A stretch of 64,000 nt of DNA, from positions 62,001 to 126,000 of the forward strand of contig NZ_JAXIVU010000003.1 of NCBI RefSeq assembly GCF_034259425.1, in the 5' to 3' direction. Below, piece after piece: positions 1 through 7,389 of the stretch. How positions within the stretch are numbered: the stretch's first letter is position 1; the number at the start of each line of letters is the position of its first letter. This DNA is from Denitrificimonas halotolerans. Its GTDB lineage: Bacteria; Pseudomonadota; Gammaproteobacteria; Pseudomonadales; Pseudomonadaceae. The notes under the pieces were generated by a model. It did not search any database. It was not told the origin of the DNA and was given only the letters and a program-made list of their open reading frames with translations. The translations under genes were made by a program, and so were the position numbers.

Positions 1-1
1 T

Positions 2-460
2 ATTTTATCAATCAGCCCTGGTAAACGCGCAATTAATAGCGAGCAATTGGAAACCACAACCCAGCAATTGATCACTCTCATGGAGCAACAACGTGACAGT
101 GGTATTAACCCTGCTCGCATCATTCTCGCAGGTTTCTCGCAAGGTGGCGCTGTTGTGTTACATACTGCATTTTTACGTTGGAACGAACCCTTAGGTGGTG
201 TCATGGCATTATCAACCTATGCACCAACCTTTGAGCAAGTCACACAACTGAATCCAGTGCAAACCAAGATACCTACACTGTGCATGCACGGTGTGCAGGA
301 TCCAGTGGTTCCCTTATTTATGGGACAAGCCGTAAAAAAACAACTTCAAGAATGGGGCGTTACAGTAACATGGCACGATTATCCCATGGAGCATGCTGTG
401 TGCCACGAGCAAATTGCAGATATTGGCCGCTGGCTCAGTACGCAACTTAAATCAGCTTGA
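2..460 (+). CDS. Carboxylesterase/phospholipase-family alpha/beta hydrolase (5' end outside window)
   Basis: This is the C-terminal part of a serine hydrolase of the Abhydrolase_2 (carboxylesterase 2 / lysophospholipase) family, probably cytoplasmic and acting on short-chain esters. The frame is open to the first base, and the residues before the first internal start codon (around SPGKRAINSEQ) fit the family, so the true start lies upstream of the window. The nucleophile elbow GFSQGG is present, followed by an Asp in GVQDPVVP and a His in MEHAVCHEQ, giving a complete Ser-Asp-His triad. The stop is at 458-460, and an IS605-type terminal hairpin begins only a few bases later, so the element inserted just behind this gene. 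Substrate cannot be inferred. Confidence 0.85.
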   Translation: MLSISPGKRAINSEQLETTTQQLITLMEQQRDSGINPARIILAGFSQGGAVVLHTAFLRWNEPLGGVMALSTYAPTFEQVTQLNPVQTKIPTLCMHGVQDPVVPLFMGQAVKKQLQEWGVTVTWHDYPMEHAVCHEQIADIGRWLSTQLKSA

Positions 461-486
461 TACCCTCCCGCCCCAATGGGCGGGAC

Positions 487-1335
487 TCCCACAGCCATTC
501 TCTTATTCCAAGTCCCGCGATACCTTTCGGCCTCGATTCGGGCAAGCTGCCACAATTCGAACAGGCTTGGGTGGTGTATGCCTCGTCAACTTCCTTAAAA
601 ACAATGCCTGCGTGAGCGCATTTATAGTCCAGCATTGTTTTTAATTGACCCCAGCCAGCATCTAACACTGACTTGACCATCGTGGTTTTAACGAGTTTTA
701 AGCTACTGACATTGCCCACATAGATTTCACCGCAGCGATTGACCAGCTTACGGCTAAACTTGTGCAATGCGTCTTTTCTACGGTTAGCAATCTTAGCGTG
801 AAGGGTTTTGACTTGGGTTTTATTTCTAGCCCGTTGTGCTATGGCTAATTTTTCCTCAAGGCCACGATAGAAGCGGCCCGCTTCCAGTTTTATGCCATCC
901 GAGCAGGTGGCAGTGTCGGTCAAACCAAGGTCAATACCGATACAGTCTTGGCCTTTGGTTGGCTCGACCTCCACACCCACCACCACGTTAAAGTACCAGC
1001 GGCCACGGGCATCTTCATTGAAACTGGCCGAGCGAACGCCTAGCACCGTCTGATTTGCGCCAGTTCAGCCGTGCTTTATTAAACTGCTTACGGCGCGTGA
1101 CATACTCACCTGCAATGCACTGTAAGGTTTGGCTGTGCAGCCCAAGCTCTTTACCTGCGCCCTTTGTGTAGGGATGCATATCATACGCAGACAAAAACAC
1201 ACCACGCTCTTTGATCGAGCGTTGACTTAATTCATTAACAAAGTTCCAAACGAAATTGACACCTCGAGCCATGCGGTTTAGCAAGGGCACATGCTTGTCT
1301 CATACTCGAACTTTTAAAGTCTTGGTGCTTTTAAT
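487..1335 (-). pseudogene. tnpB (IS200/IS605 OrfB, RNA-guided nuclease family) pseudogene
   Basis: Minus-strand relic of a TnpB protein. The N-terminal part reads KSTKTLKVRV, then an in-frame TGA, then continues as DKHVPLLNRMARGVNF and onward to GARRSLG near 1035. A deletion of roughly 35-40 codons follows, and it also shifts the frame. The reading then resumes as SASFNEDARGRWYF with the RuvC-I aspartate in GIDLGL, through the KDALHKFSRKLV, NVSSLKLVKTT and GWGQLKTMLDYKCAHAG segments and the first zinc-ribbon pair CSNCGS. The C-terminus is cut after GIREW, so the second zinc pair and the RuvC-III HDRD motif are missing. TnpB proteins are guide-RNA-directed nucleases; this one cannot be functional. 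It is close to identical to the relic at 33404-33938 over their shared part. Confidence 0.85.
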
Positions 1336-1356
1336 ACCTTCAAGAATAATTGACCT

Positions 1357-1768
1357 ATGATTAAAAATAACCCATACAGATCAGGTAGACACTGTATTTT
1401 TGAAATCCATGCTCACTTGATCTTTGTACTAAGTACCGAGGTGCTGTGTTCAGCAGTCAACACCTAAAATCGCTTGAAAGTATTTTTAACGGTGTGTGCG
1501 TGAGCTTTGAGTCAGAATTGTTTGAATTTAATGGCGAAGCTGACCACGTACACCTTCTGGTAAACTTTCCTCCCAAGGTTTCTTATCACGCTTAGTAAAT
1601 AGCTTGAAAGGCATATCAGACCGCCGACTTAAACAAATGCATCCTGAGTTGGTTAAGTCTACATACATGAAAAATGCATTATGGAGTCCGAGTTACTATG
1701 CTGGCAGCATAGGCGGAACGCCTATTGCAGTGATCCGGCAATACATTGAGCAGCTGACAAGCTCCTAG
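1357..1768 (+). pseudogene. tnpA (IS200/IS605 Y1 HUH transposase) pseudogene
   Basis: This relic is visible only when three frames are joined. Frame one from ATG 1357 reads MIKNNPYRSGRHCIFEIHAH and on to LIFV. A shift then gives TKYRGAVFSSQHLKSLESIF, followed by ELFEFNGEADHVHLLVNFPP, which carries the HVH metal-binding (HUH) motif. A second shift gives VNSLKGISDRRLKQMHPEL, then ALWSPSYYAGSIGGTPIAV and IRQYIEQ with the catalytic tyrosine, stopping at 1766-1768. These are the standard landmarks, in order, of the single-strand transposase of IS200/IS605 elements. At least two frameshifts make it inactive. It is divergent from the tnpB relic, as in IS605. Confidence 0.8.
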
Positions 1769-1868
1769 TAGGGCTGCTTACGCCCCTTGCTATCCATTCT
1801 CACACCAAAAGTACGAGATCGTGCGAGACCTCGATAAAAGTGTTTATTTGATTTTTTAAAGATAGTGC

Positions 1869-1897
1869 TTGCTAAATCTTTTTATGGTGCCTATAAT
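1869..1897 (+). promoter_or_regulatory. Sigma-70 promoter of the tRNA-Val/tRNA-Asp operon
   Basis: A -35 box TTGCTA at 1869-1874 and a perfect -10 box TATAAT at 1892-1897 are separated by 17 bases. A GC-rich discriminator (ACGCACC) follows, as is usual for stringently controlled stable-RNA promoters. The first tRNA begins 22 bases after the -10 box. Confidence 0.85.
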
Positions 1898-1918
1898 ACG
1901 CACCTCTTCGAAAGACAT

Positions 1919-1994
1919 GGGTGATTAGCTCAGCTGGGAGAGCATCTGCCTTACAAGCAGAGGGTCGGCGGTTCGATCCCGTCATCACCCACCA
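1919..1994 (+). tRNA. tRNA-Val (anticodon TAC)
   Basis: A 76-nt cloverleaf with acceptor GGGTGAT paired to ATCACCC, D-arm GCTCAGCTGGGAGAGC, anticodon loop CTTACAA (anticodon TAC, valine) on a TCTGC/GCAGA stem, T-arm with GGTTCGATCC, and an encoded CCA end. It is the first gene of a two-tRNA operon. Confidence 0.97.
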
Positions 1995-2011
1995 TATCTT
2001 TCAAGAATTGC

Positions 2012-2088
2012 GCAGTGGTAGTTCAGTTGGTTAGAATACCGGCCTGTCACGCCGGGGGTCGCGGGTTCGAGTCCCGTCCACTGCGCCA
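2012..2088 (+). tRNA. tRNA-Asp (anticodon GTC)
   Basis: A 77-nt cloverleaf with acceptor GCAGTGG paired to CCACTGC, D-arm TAGTTCAGTTGGTTAGAATA, anticodon loop CTGTCAC (GTC, aspartate), T-arm GGGTTCGAGTCCC, and an encoded CCA end. It lies 17 bases after tRNA-Val and shares its promoter and terminator. Confidence 0.97.
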
Positions 2089-2095
2089 TATTAAG

Positions 2096-2133
2096 AAAAC
2101 CCGTTAAGTAGTTGATACTTAACGGGTTTTTTC
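2096..2133 (+). terminator. Rho-independent terminator of the tRNA operon
   Basis: Ten-base arms CCGTTAAGTA (2101-2110) and TACTTAACGG (2116-2125), extended by AAAAC/GTTTT, with a 5-base loop and a run of six T. It starts 8 bases after the CCA end of tRNA-Asp. Confidence 0.92.
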
Positions 2134-2201
2134 GTTTCTGAATGATAGATGTGTTAGTCTGTAGTGTGTGCTGTAGGTAGGTGTATTTTTACATCCCTAA
2201 C

Positions 2202-2394
2202 TTAACAGTATAGTCCGAGCGCGGGTTTTGGAGCGATATCGGTGAGTACTTTATTGATGAATACAGTGTTTGTCGGTATAGGGTATGTGCTCCATAACAC
2301 CACACACTGCCGGCTCATGTTCTTACTCTCAAAACCGCGCGTCCTGCTATGAAGCATCTCGCCATCTAAATAAGTGACCGTGCCAGTTAGCCCT
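2202..2394 (-). pseudogene. Unidentified coding relic (C-terminal fragment) in the 2134-2599 gap
   Basis: The 466-bp gap between the tRNA terminator and rhlB holds no intact gene. On the minus strand a frame open for 63 codons reads GLTGTVTYLDGEMLH and, further on, WSTYPIPTNTVFIN and KVLTDIAPKPALGLYC before a stop at 2202-2204. Before an in-frame TGA the same frame continues as VKLGMLSCQYQLNVD, and a frameshifted stretch upstream reads CKYQADLWVRRGAES. The residue mix looks protein-like rather than random, so I read it as the tail of a decayed gene. I do not recognise the family, and no start codon with a ribosome site is evident. Confidence 0.35.
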
Positions 2395-2599
2395 CAATCA
2401 ACGTTGAGTTGGTATTGACATGAGAGCATCCCAAGTTTCACCTCTGCCTGCCTTTTAATCTAGATTCAGCGCCTCGCCTTACCCAAAGATCTGCTTGGTA
2501 TTTACACTCACTTTGACCACCAGCAATGAAACTGTTTCTACTCAGCACTACGATGGCTTACACTAGTATGAATTTATAGACTACATATAAGAGAATGCC

Positions 2600-4018
2600 G
2601 TGCTCAAAGCACTTAAGAATATTTTTAAAAAAGAGCCTGAAGTCACTCATGCTGAGCAAACCAATAACACCACTATGAAATCAGCAGAGTCTATTCACTC
2701 CACTTCAGCAAAAAAAGCTGCTGAACAGAACACAACACCTGTGAAAACTGCCGTGTCTAAACCTCATACACCTAAAAAAGAAAACCTAAAGTCTACTGAT
2801 AAGCCCTGGTCCATTGAAGACTTTGTAGTGGAAGAGCAAGATGGAAAAACACGCTTCCATGACTTTAACCTTGCTCCAGAACTGATGCACGCAATCCAAG
2901 ATTTAGGCTTTCCTTACTGCACACCAATCCAAGCGCAAGTATTAGGTCACACTTTAGCTGGTAAAGACGCCATTGGCCGTGCACAAACTGGTACCGGTAA
3001 AACTGCCGCGTTTTTAATTTCCACCATCAGCCAGCTGACACAAACCCGCCCTCCTAGCGAACGCTATATGGGCGAACCACGAGCGTTGATTATTGCGCCT
3101 ACTCGAGAGTTGGTTGTCCAAATTGCCAATGACGCGATTGCTTTAACAAAGTACACCGACCTGAATGTAATGGGTTTTGTGGGAGGTATGGATTTTGATA
3201 AACAACTGCGCCAATTAGAGGCACGTTATTGCGATATTTTAGTGGCCACTCCTGGTCGTCTATTAGACTTTAATCAGCGTGGTGAAATCCATCTAGATAT
3301 GGTTGAAGTTCTCGTAATGGATGAAGCCGATCGCATGCTCGATATGGGCTTCATCCCACAAGTACGTCAGATTATTCGCCAAACACCCCCTAAATCAGAG
3401 CGTCAAACTCTCTTATTCTCGGCCACCTTTACTGACGATGTCATGAACTTATCCAAACAATGGACCACAGATCCAGCCATCATTGAAATCGAACCTGACA
3501 CTGTCGCCAGTGATTCTATTGAGCAACATGTATATGCCGTTGCAGGCAGTGATAAGTACAAACTGCTTTACAATCTGATTCAACAAAATAACTGGCCCCG
3601 TGTAATTGTCTTTGCCAATCGTAAAGACGAAGTGCGCCGAATTGAAGAACGCTTAACCCGCGACGGCATTAATGCCGCCCAAATGTCAGGAGACGTGGCA
3701 CAGCATAAGCGCACCCGTGTGTTGGAAAACTTTCGCTCCGGCCGTGTACGTGTTCTAGTTGCTACAGACGTTGCTGGACGCGGTATTCATGTTGATGATA
3801 TCAGTCACGTAGTGAACTTCACCTTACCTGAAGACCCCGACGACTATGTGCACCGCATTGGCCGTACCGGCCGCGCAGGTACCACAGGTGTCTCCATTAG
3901 TTTTGCGGGTGAAGATGATGCGTACGCCCTACCAGCAATTGAAGAACTGCTTGGACATAAAATTCATTGTGAGACACCACCGGAAGCACTATTAGTAGAG
4001 CCTCCAAAAAGTCGCTAA
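2600..4018 (+). CDS. rhlB: ATP-dependent DEAD-box RNA helicase RhlB
   Basis: RhlB unwinds structured RNA and in gammaproteobacteria can work with RNase E in the degradosome. The 472-residue protein starts at GTG 2600, preceded by TAAGAGA. A lysine-rich, low-complexity N-terminal extension of about 75 residues resembles those of Pseudomonas RhlB. The helicase core follows: the Q motif region FPYCTPIQAQ, Walker A AQTGTGKT, PTRELV, VMDEADRMLDMG, SAT in LLFSATFTDD, then domain 2 with ATDVAGRGIH and HRIGRTGRAG. The C-terminus ends shortly after the core, without a DbpA-type RNA-binding domain, which separates it from the second helicase at 34209. It is monocistronic, with a strong terminator 25 bases after the stop. 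Confidence 0.93.
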   Translation: MLKALKNIFKKEPEVTHAEQTNNTTMKSAESIHSTSAKKAAEQNTTPVKTAVSKPHTPKKENLKSTDKPWSIEDFVVEEQDGKTRFHDFNLAPELMHAIQDLGFPYCTPIQAQVLGHTLAGKDAIGRAQTGTGKTAAFLISTISQLTQTRPPSERYMGEPRALIIAPTRELVVQIANDAIALTKYTDLNVMGFVGGMDFDKQLRQLEARYCDILVATPGRLLDFNQRGEIHLDMVEVLVMDEADRMLDMGFIPQVRQIIRQTPPKSERQTLLFSATFTDDVMNLSKQWTTDPAIIEIEPDTVASDSIEQHVYAVAGSDKYKLLYNLIQQNNWPRVIVFANRKDEVRRIEERLTRDGINAAQMSGDVAQHKRTRVLENFRSGRVRVLVATDVAGRGIHVDDISHVVNFTLPEDPDDYVHRIGRTGRAGTTGVSISFAGEDDAYALPAIEELLGHKIHCETPPEALLVEPPKSR

Positions 4019-4042
4019 AAAACGAACAGTCATCGTAATGCC

Positions 4043-4095
4043 CATTGCTCTATAAAAAAACCAGACTCAACGTCTGGTTTTTTTATAGAGCAATG
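4043..4095. terminator. Perfect 24-bp-arm bidirectional terminator hairpin
   Basis: The arms at 4043-4066 and 4072-4095 are exact reverse complements over 24 bases, with a TCAAC loop. The core is CCAGAC/GTCTGG flanked by seven A on the left and seven T on the right, so it can terminate rhlB on the plus strand and any transcript arriving on the minus strand. The outer part (CATTGCTCTAT/ATAGAGCAATG) extends the stem well beyond a usual terminator. The IS3-family element begins at the very next base. Confidence 0.93.
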
Positions 4096-4120
4096 TGGAG
4101 TGCCCCCTTTTCTTGGACTC

Positions 4121-4558
4121 CTAAGCCACGCTTTTTCTTAGGTACAGAGCTCTGTATTGAGCAGGGCTCATCTTTAAATTAAGCATGATTCGTTCGTTGT
4201 TATAGTAGCTAATGTAATCTTTTATTTCCTTCATCAGTGATTTTTCTGATTTGCCCTTGAAACGATAAAAGAACTCTTTTTTAAAAGTAGCGAAGAAACT
4301 TTCCATGGCTGCATTATCGTAGCAATTACCCTTGCGAGACATGCTTTGAGTGATGTTGGTGTTAGCCAATGACCTTTTAAAGTCATGCATGCGGTAATGC
4401 CAACCTTGATCTGAGTGCAGAAGCGTTGTCTTGCTGCTATCAAGCTGCGGTAGCAGTTTTAAAGCATGCTCCTGCCTTAATGCATCAACAATTATCGTTT
4501 TTTCTTTGGCGCTGACTTTTTGCTTTGCATTAAGGCGTCCAGCTTTTTTAGGCATCAT
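4121..4558 (-). pseudogene. IS3-family orfB (DDE integrase) with internal deletion
   Basis: A 145-residue minus-strand frame. The start (KTIIVDALRQEHALKLLPQL) matches the beginning of IS150-type OrfB. It then jumps directly to the second half of the rve catalytic domain: LLHSDQGWHYR with the second catalytic Asp, QSMSRKGNCYDNAAMESFF with the catalytic Glu, and the tail YISYYNNERIMLNLKMSPAQYR. The first Asp and about 100 or more residues between these parts are missing. The frame remains open across the deletion. It overlaps the orfA piece by 11 bases. Confidence 0.85.
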
Positions 4559-4748
4559 ATCGGGTTGATACCTTCAGTTCGACATCAAAAGCAGATTTAC
4601 CATGCTGTTTATAACGATCAGCCCATCGCTTTAATGTTGCGTCATTAAGTAAGTATTTTTTTGAAAACTCAGCACTACTTAAATGCCCTTTAAGGTATTT
4701 TCGTACCGCGTTTATTTTAAAAGCTTTGGTGTGTTTCGGTCTTTTCAT
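4548..4748 (-). pseudogene. IS3-family orfA fragment (helix-turn-helix)
   Basis: A 66-residue frame beginning MKRPKHTKAFKINAVRKYL and containing a transposase_8/HTH-type segment (HLSSAEFSKKYLLNDATLKR, then WADRYKQHG). Full OrfA proteins of this group are about 170 residues, so only the first helix-turn-helix unit remains; the end (ELKVSTRYDA) is probably deletion-junction sequence. OrfA normally binds the terminal repeats; this stub may still bind DNA but has lost the leucine-zipper part. Confidence 0.8.
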
Positions 4749-4810
4749 TGTGAACCCTTCCAGTTGAAAATTCAGTCCAACTTTAGGGGTTCACTCCAAA
4801 TGGTTCACTC

Positions 4811-6652
4811 CTACACTTTCATCCGACGAATACGACGCAGCAAGACCATCATCACTAGCATAAAAGTCAGTAAAATTGGCATCACACCAATATTAAAGAA
4901 CTTCAACCGGGTTCCTAACGCTTCAATATCAGCACTAAGCTGGTAGCGTACCTCACGTAACTCCTTACGTATTTTCAGCTTTTGCTCTAAAAACTGTTGC
5001 ATGGTCGCTTCCTGTTCCACCGTTAACTCTTGCTCTTGAGACGGATCCATTTCTTGCTGCAAGGCAAACAACTTGTCTTCAGTTTCCGCTAAACGAGCCT
5101 GTAAAGCTTGTTCCTTTTGCAAAAAACGCTCCTGCGCTACACGCTGTAACTGATCCACCACAGTAAACGGACGATTAGAGTTACCACGAGAACGGATACC
5201 AATTAAAGCATCTGAGCCAGATAAGTTTTCTAAAGCATTGATCGTAAAACTACCGTTATCCGCCCAGGGTTGTGGCAAGCGTTGACCAAAAAAATTCTGC
5301 ACATGCACCCACATCCTGTCACTCAAGATATCGCTATCTGCTATCACAATAACATTGATGTTATCAGCCTGTTTAAGCCCCTCACTTTGCCCTTCAACAC
5401 CATCGATAAATGCACTATGTGCAGGACCACTGATACGTGCTGCGAGTACATAACGCTCACCAGTCGGCTCTAACTCAGCCAGCAATTGAGCTGGATTTTG
5501 CAGCATAGCCATGCGCTGCGCAGCAAAAGGCATAGCATATTCTGAACTATATAAGAGTGGTGTAAATTGCGTCGTAGCATCAGCCAAAGGCTCTAAAATC
5601 CCTGCACTAGCTAAAGTCACATTATTTAACTGCGAAGTCAGCACATCGGTATCATTAAGCGCTTGTTGAGGCAGCTCCAACCACCCGGGATGGCGCACTG
5701 CTCGCTGTTCAGGGCCAACGCCTACAGACATCGCATAAGCACCATCGCCCACTACCTGCTCCGGCACCATGCGCAGCCCCCATGCTTGAAATAATGTTGG
5801 CAAGTTAGACTCTTTATCCATCCCCGCCGCGCCAAGCATAATTCCCCCTATATCGGCCTCACTAAAAGGATCAACAAAGGCCAGCAATTTACCGCCTCGC
5901 AAAACAAACTGATCGATGGCGTATTTTGTGGCTTGACTTAAGTTTTTAGGATGAACTAAAAATAGCGTGTCCACCTCTTCAGGAATTAAATCCACATCAT
6001 CAGCTAAGCTTTCAATATGAAACTGTTGACGCACCTCTTCTAGAATCGTCCATACAGGCAAAGCTCTGCCCGCTTGCATATCAAAGCCACCATTAAGTGG
6101 CAAACCACTGAGCAACCCAATCACCGGACGCTCAGGCTGAGCCACGCTACTGATTAAACGGCTCAGTTCATACTCTAAAAGTGCTTCTTGATCTAGGGTA
6201 AAAAACGGGATGATATATTGATCACCTTGGTTGTTTTCTGCGGCTAAACCGAAATACAGTTGAGCCCCTCCCTGATCTAAAGGTATAGCTTGTAGACCAA
6301 GTGCAGCGGCACGGTCTTCCGCTTCAGAAAAAGGTTCTGGATCAATGACTTCTAAACTGAGCTTACCCTCTGCCATGCGCACATAAGTGCCCAGCAACTC
6401 TTCCACTCGCCGTGCATAATTACGTAATGTCGGCACATCACGAGTAGCTTTATCCGAGTAAAAATACTGCAAGCGTATAGGCTCTTGCAGTTCCAGTAAG
6501 AGCTGTCGTGTGCCATCAGATAAGGTATAGAGTTTTTGCTCTGTAAAATCGATCTGGGTATTTTTAAACCAATGATTAGATAACAGATTAAAGCCCAAAA
6601 AAACAATGACAATGAATAACAAACCGACACTAGAATACATCAATCTTTTCAT
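4811..6652 (-). CDS. Gld-like ABC transporter auxiliary protein (ABC_transp_aux, GldG-type)
   Basis: Third gene of an ABC export operon. The 613-residue protein has an N-terminal membrane anchor (LLFIVIVFLGFNLL), a large soluble periplasmic part of the ABC_transp_aux (DUF4350/GldG-like) type with FTEQKLYTLSDGTRQLL near the start and a Rossmann-like segment (VIVIADSDIL) later, a coiled coil at about 510-580 rich in Glu and Gln, and a C-terminal membrane segment (IGVMPILLTFMLVMMVLLRR). It starts 2 bases after the permease stop, so the two are co-translated. The substrate is unknown; related systems are annotated as gliding or copper-processing ABC exporters on homology only. A DUF4340-type fourth gene, which I expect in Pseudomonas relatives, is absent; the IS3 element lies 12 bases downstream. 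Confidence 0.8.
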   Translation of the reverse strand: MKRLMYSSVGLLFIVIVFLGFNLLSNHWFKNTQIDFTEQKLYTLSDGTRQLLLELQEPIRLQYFYSDKATRDVPTLRNYARRVEELLGTYVRMAEGKLSLEVIDPEPFSEAEDRAAALGLQAIPLDQGGAQLYFGLAAENNQGDQYIIPFFTLDQEALLEYELSRLISSVAQPERPVIGLLSGLPLNGGFDMQAGRALPVWTILEEVRQQFHIESLADDVDLIPEEVDTLFLVHPKNLSQATKYAIDQFVLRGGKLLAFVDPFSEADIGGIMLGAAGMDKESNLPTLFQAWGLRMVPEQVVGDGAYAMSVGVGPEQRAVRHPGWLELPQQALNDTDVLTSQLNNVTLASAGILEPLADATTQFTPLLYSSEYAMPFAAQRMAMLQNPAQLLAELEPTGERYVLAARISGPAHSAFIDGVEGQSEGLKQADNINVIVIADSDILSDRMWVHVQNFFGQRLPQPWADNGSFTINALENLSGSDALIGIRSRGNSNRPFTVVDQLQRVAQERFLQKEQALQARLAETEDKLFALQQEMDPSQEQELTVEQEATMQQFLEQKLKIRKELREVRYQLSADIEALGTRLKFFNIGVMPILLTFMLVMMVLLRRIRRMKV

Positions 6653-6654
6653 GA

Positions 6655-7389
6655 TTAGTCTGCCTTCTTTAAATCAATAACCACCGCCGTTGCCATCAGC
6701 CATGCAGCTATAAAACTGGCAAAATAAAGCAGATCACGCACATCGATCACGCCTTTACTGATTGCTTGAAAGCGTGTTAAAAAACTAAAAGAAGCGACTG
6801 TATCAATCAGCCACTGCGGCGCCCAACCTGTAAATATGTCCAGCACCAATGAAAAGCCACTCAGTACAAAAACGAAACACACACTGACCGTTAAAATAAA
6901 GGCGATGACTTGGTTTTTTGCCCAAGCTGACATACAAGCCCCTACGGCTAAGTAGGATCCAGCCAACAACCAACTGCCTATATAACCAGTCAAAATAGCT
7001 CCATTATCAGGATTGCCTAAATAATTCACCGTTAAAACCATAGGAAAGGTCAACAATAAAGCGATACCCGCAAATACCCAAGCCGCTAAGAATTTTCCGA
7101 CAACACTTTCAAAACGCGTAATAGGTAAAGTCATCAGCAATTCGATGGTGCCGCTTTTACGTTCCTCAGACCACATACGCATAGCTAAGGCTGGTACTAA
7201 TAATAAATATAACCAAGGGTGAAAGTTAAAAAATGGAAGTAAGTCAGCCTGACCACTTTCATAGAAATCGCCTAAATAAAAAGTAAATACACTGGTTAAC
7301 ACCAAGAAAATCAATAAAAACACATAAGCTAAAGGCGTCGCAAAAAAACTAGAAAACTCTCGTTTAAAAATAATCGGCAGCTGTTTCAT
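6655..7389 (-). CDS. ABC transporter permease (ABC-2 type, GldF-like)
   Basis: A 244-residue integral membrane protein with about six transmembrane segments (for example PLAYVFLLIFLVLTSVFTFY near the N-terminus, then WLYLLLVPALAMRMW, GIALLLTFPMVLTVNYL, LLAGSYLAVGACM and IAFILTVSVCFVFVLS). The motif RMWSEERKSGTIELLMTLPI is the conserved cytoplasmic coupling region of ABC-2 permeases. Its ATG overlaps the stop of the ATPase gene by 4 bases (ATGA), so stoichiometric coupled translation is likely. With the ATPase and the GldG-like protein it should form one inner-membrane complex. Confidence 0.85.
   Translation of the reverse strand: MKQLPIIFKREFSSFFATPLAYVFLLIFLVLTSVFTFYLGDFYESGQADLLPFFNFHPWLYLLLVPALAMRMWSEERKSGTIELLMTLPITRFESVVGKFLAAWVFAGIALLLTFPMVLTVNYLGNPDNGAILTGYIGSWLLAGSYLAVGACMSAWAKNQVIAFILTVSVCFVFVLSGFSLVLDIFTGWAPQWLIDTVASFSFLTRFQAISKGVIDVRDLLYFASFIAAWLMATAVVIDLKKAD

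Larger units (their letters stand above)
462..1795. mobile_element. Decayed IS605-type insertion sequence (divergent tnpA and tnpB relics)
   Basis: Two pseudogenes in head-to-head orientation, a Y1 (HUH) transposase tnpA on the plus strand and an accessory tnpB on the minus strand, form an IS605-like layout. A terminal-type hairpin (arms TCCCGCCC at 466-473 and GGGCGGGA at 478-485) lies directly after the esterase stop codon. A weaker GGGC/GCCC palindrome follows the tnpA stop near 1771-1785. Elements of this family carry subterminal hairpins rather than inverted repeats and make no target duplication, so exact ends cannot be fixed from one copy; the coordinates are approximate. Both genes are broken, so the element cannot move by itself. 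Confidence 0.75.
4096..4798 (-). mobile_element. Internally deleted IS3-family (IS150-like) element with intact ends
   Basis: A 703-bp element. The left end reads TGGAGTGCCCCCTTTTCTTG and the right end, reverse-complemented, TGGAGTGAACCCCTAAAGTT; both continue to TTGGACT, giving imperfect terminal inverted repeats of about 27 bp. The direct repeat AATG at 4092-4095 and 4799-4802 is a likely 4-bp target duplication. IS3 elements of this group are normally about 1.3-1.5 kb with orfA and orfB joined by frameshifting. Here both reading frames survive only as end pieces, so the copy is non-autonomous, but its ends could still be mobilised by a full-length relative. It sits between the rhlB terminator and the 3' end of the Gld-like operon. 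Confidence 0.88.

Noticed and set aside
393..644. Plus-strand open frame opposite the tnpB relic (also the similar one at 33466-33657)
   Set aside because: It is the antisense shadow of tnpB; the similarity between the two frames reflects the duplicated IS sequence, not a conserved protein.
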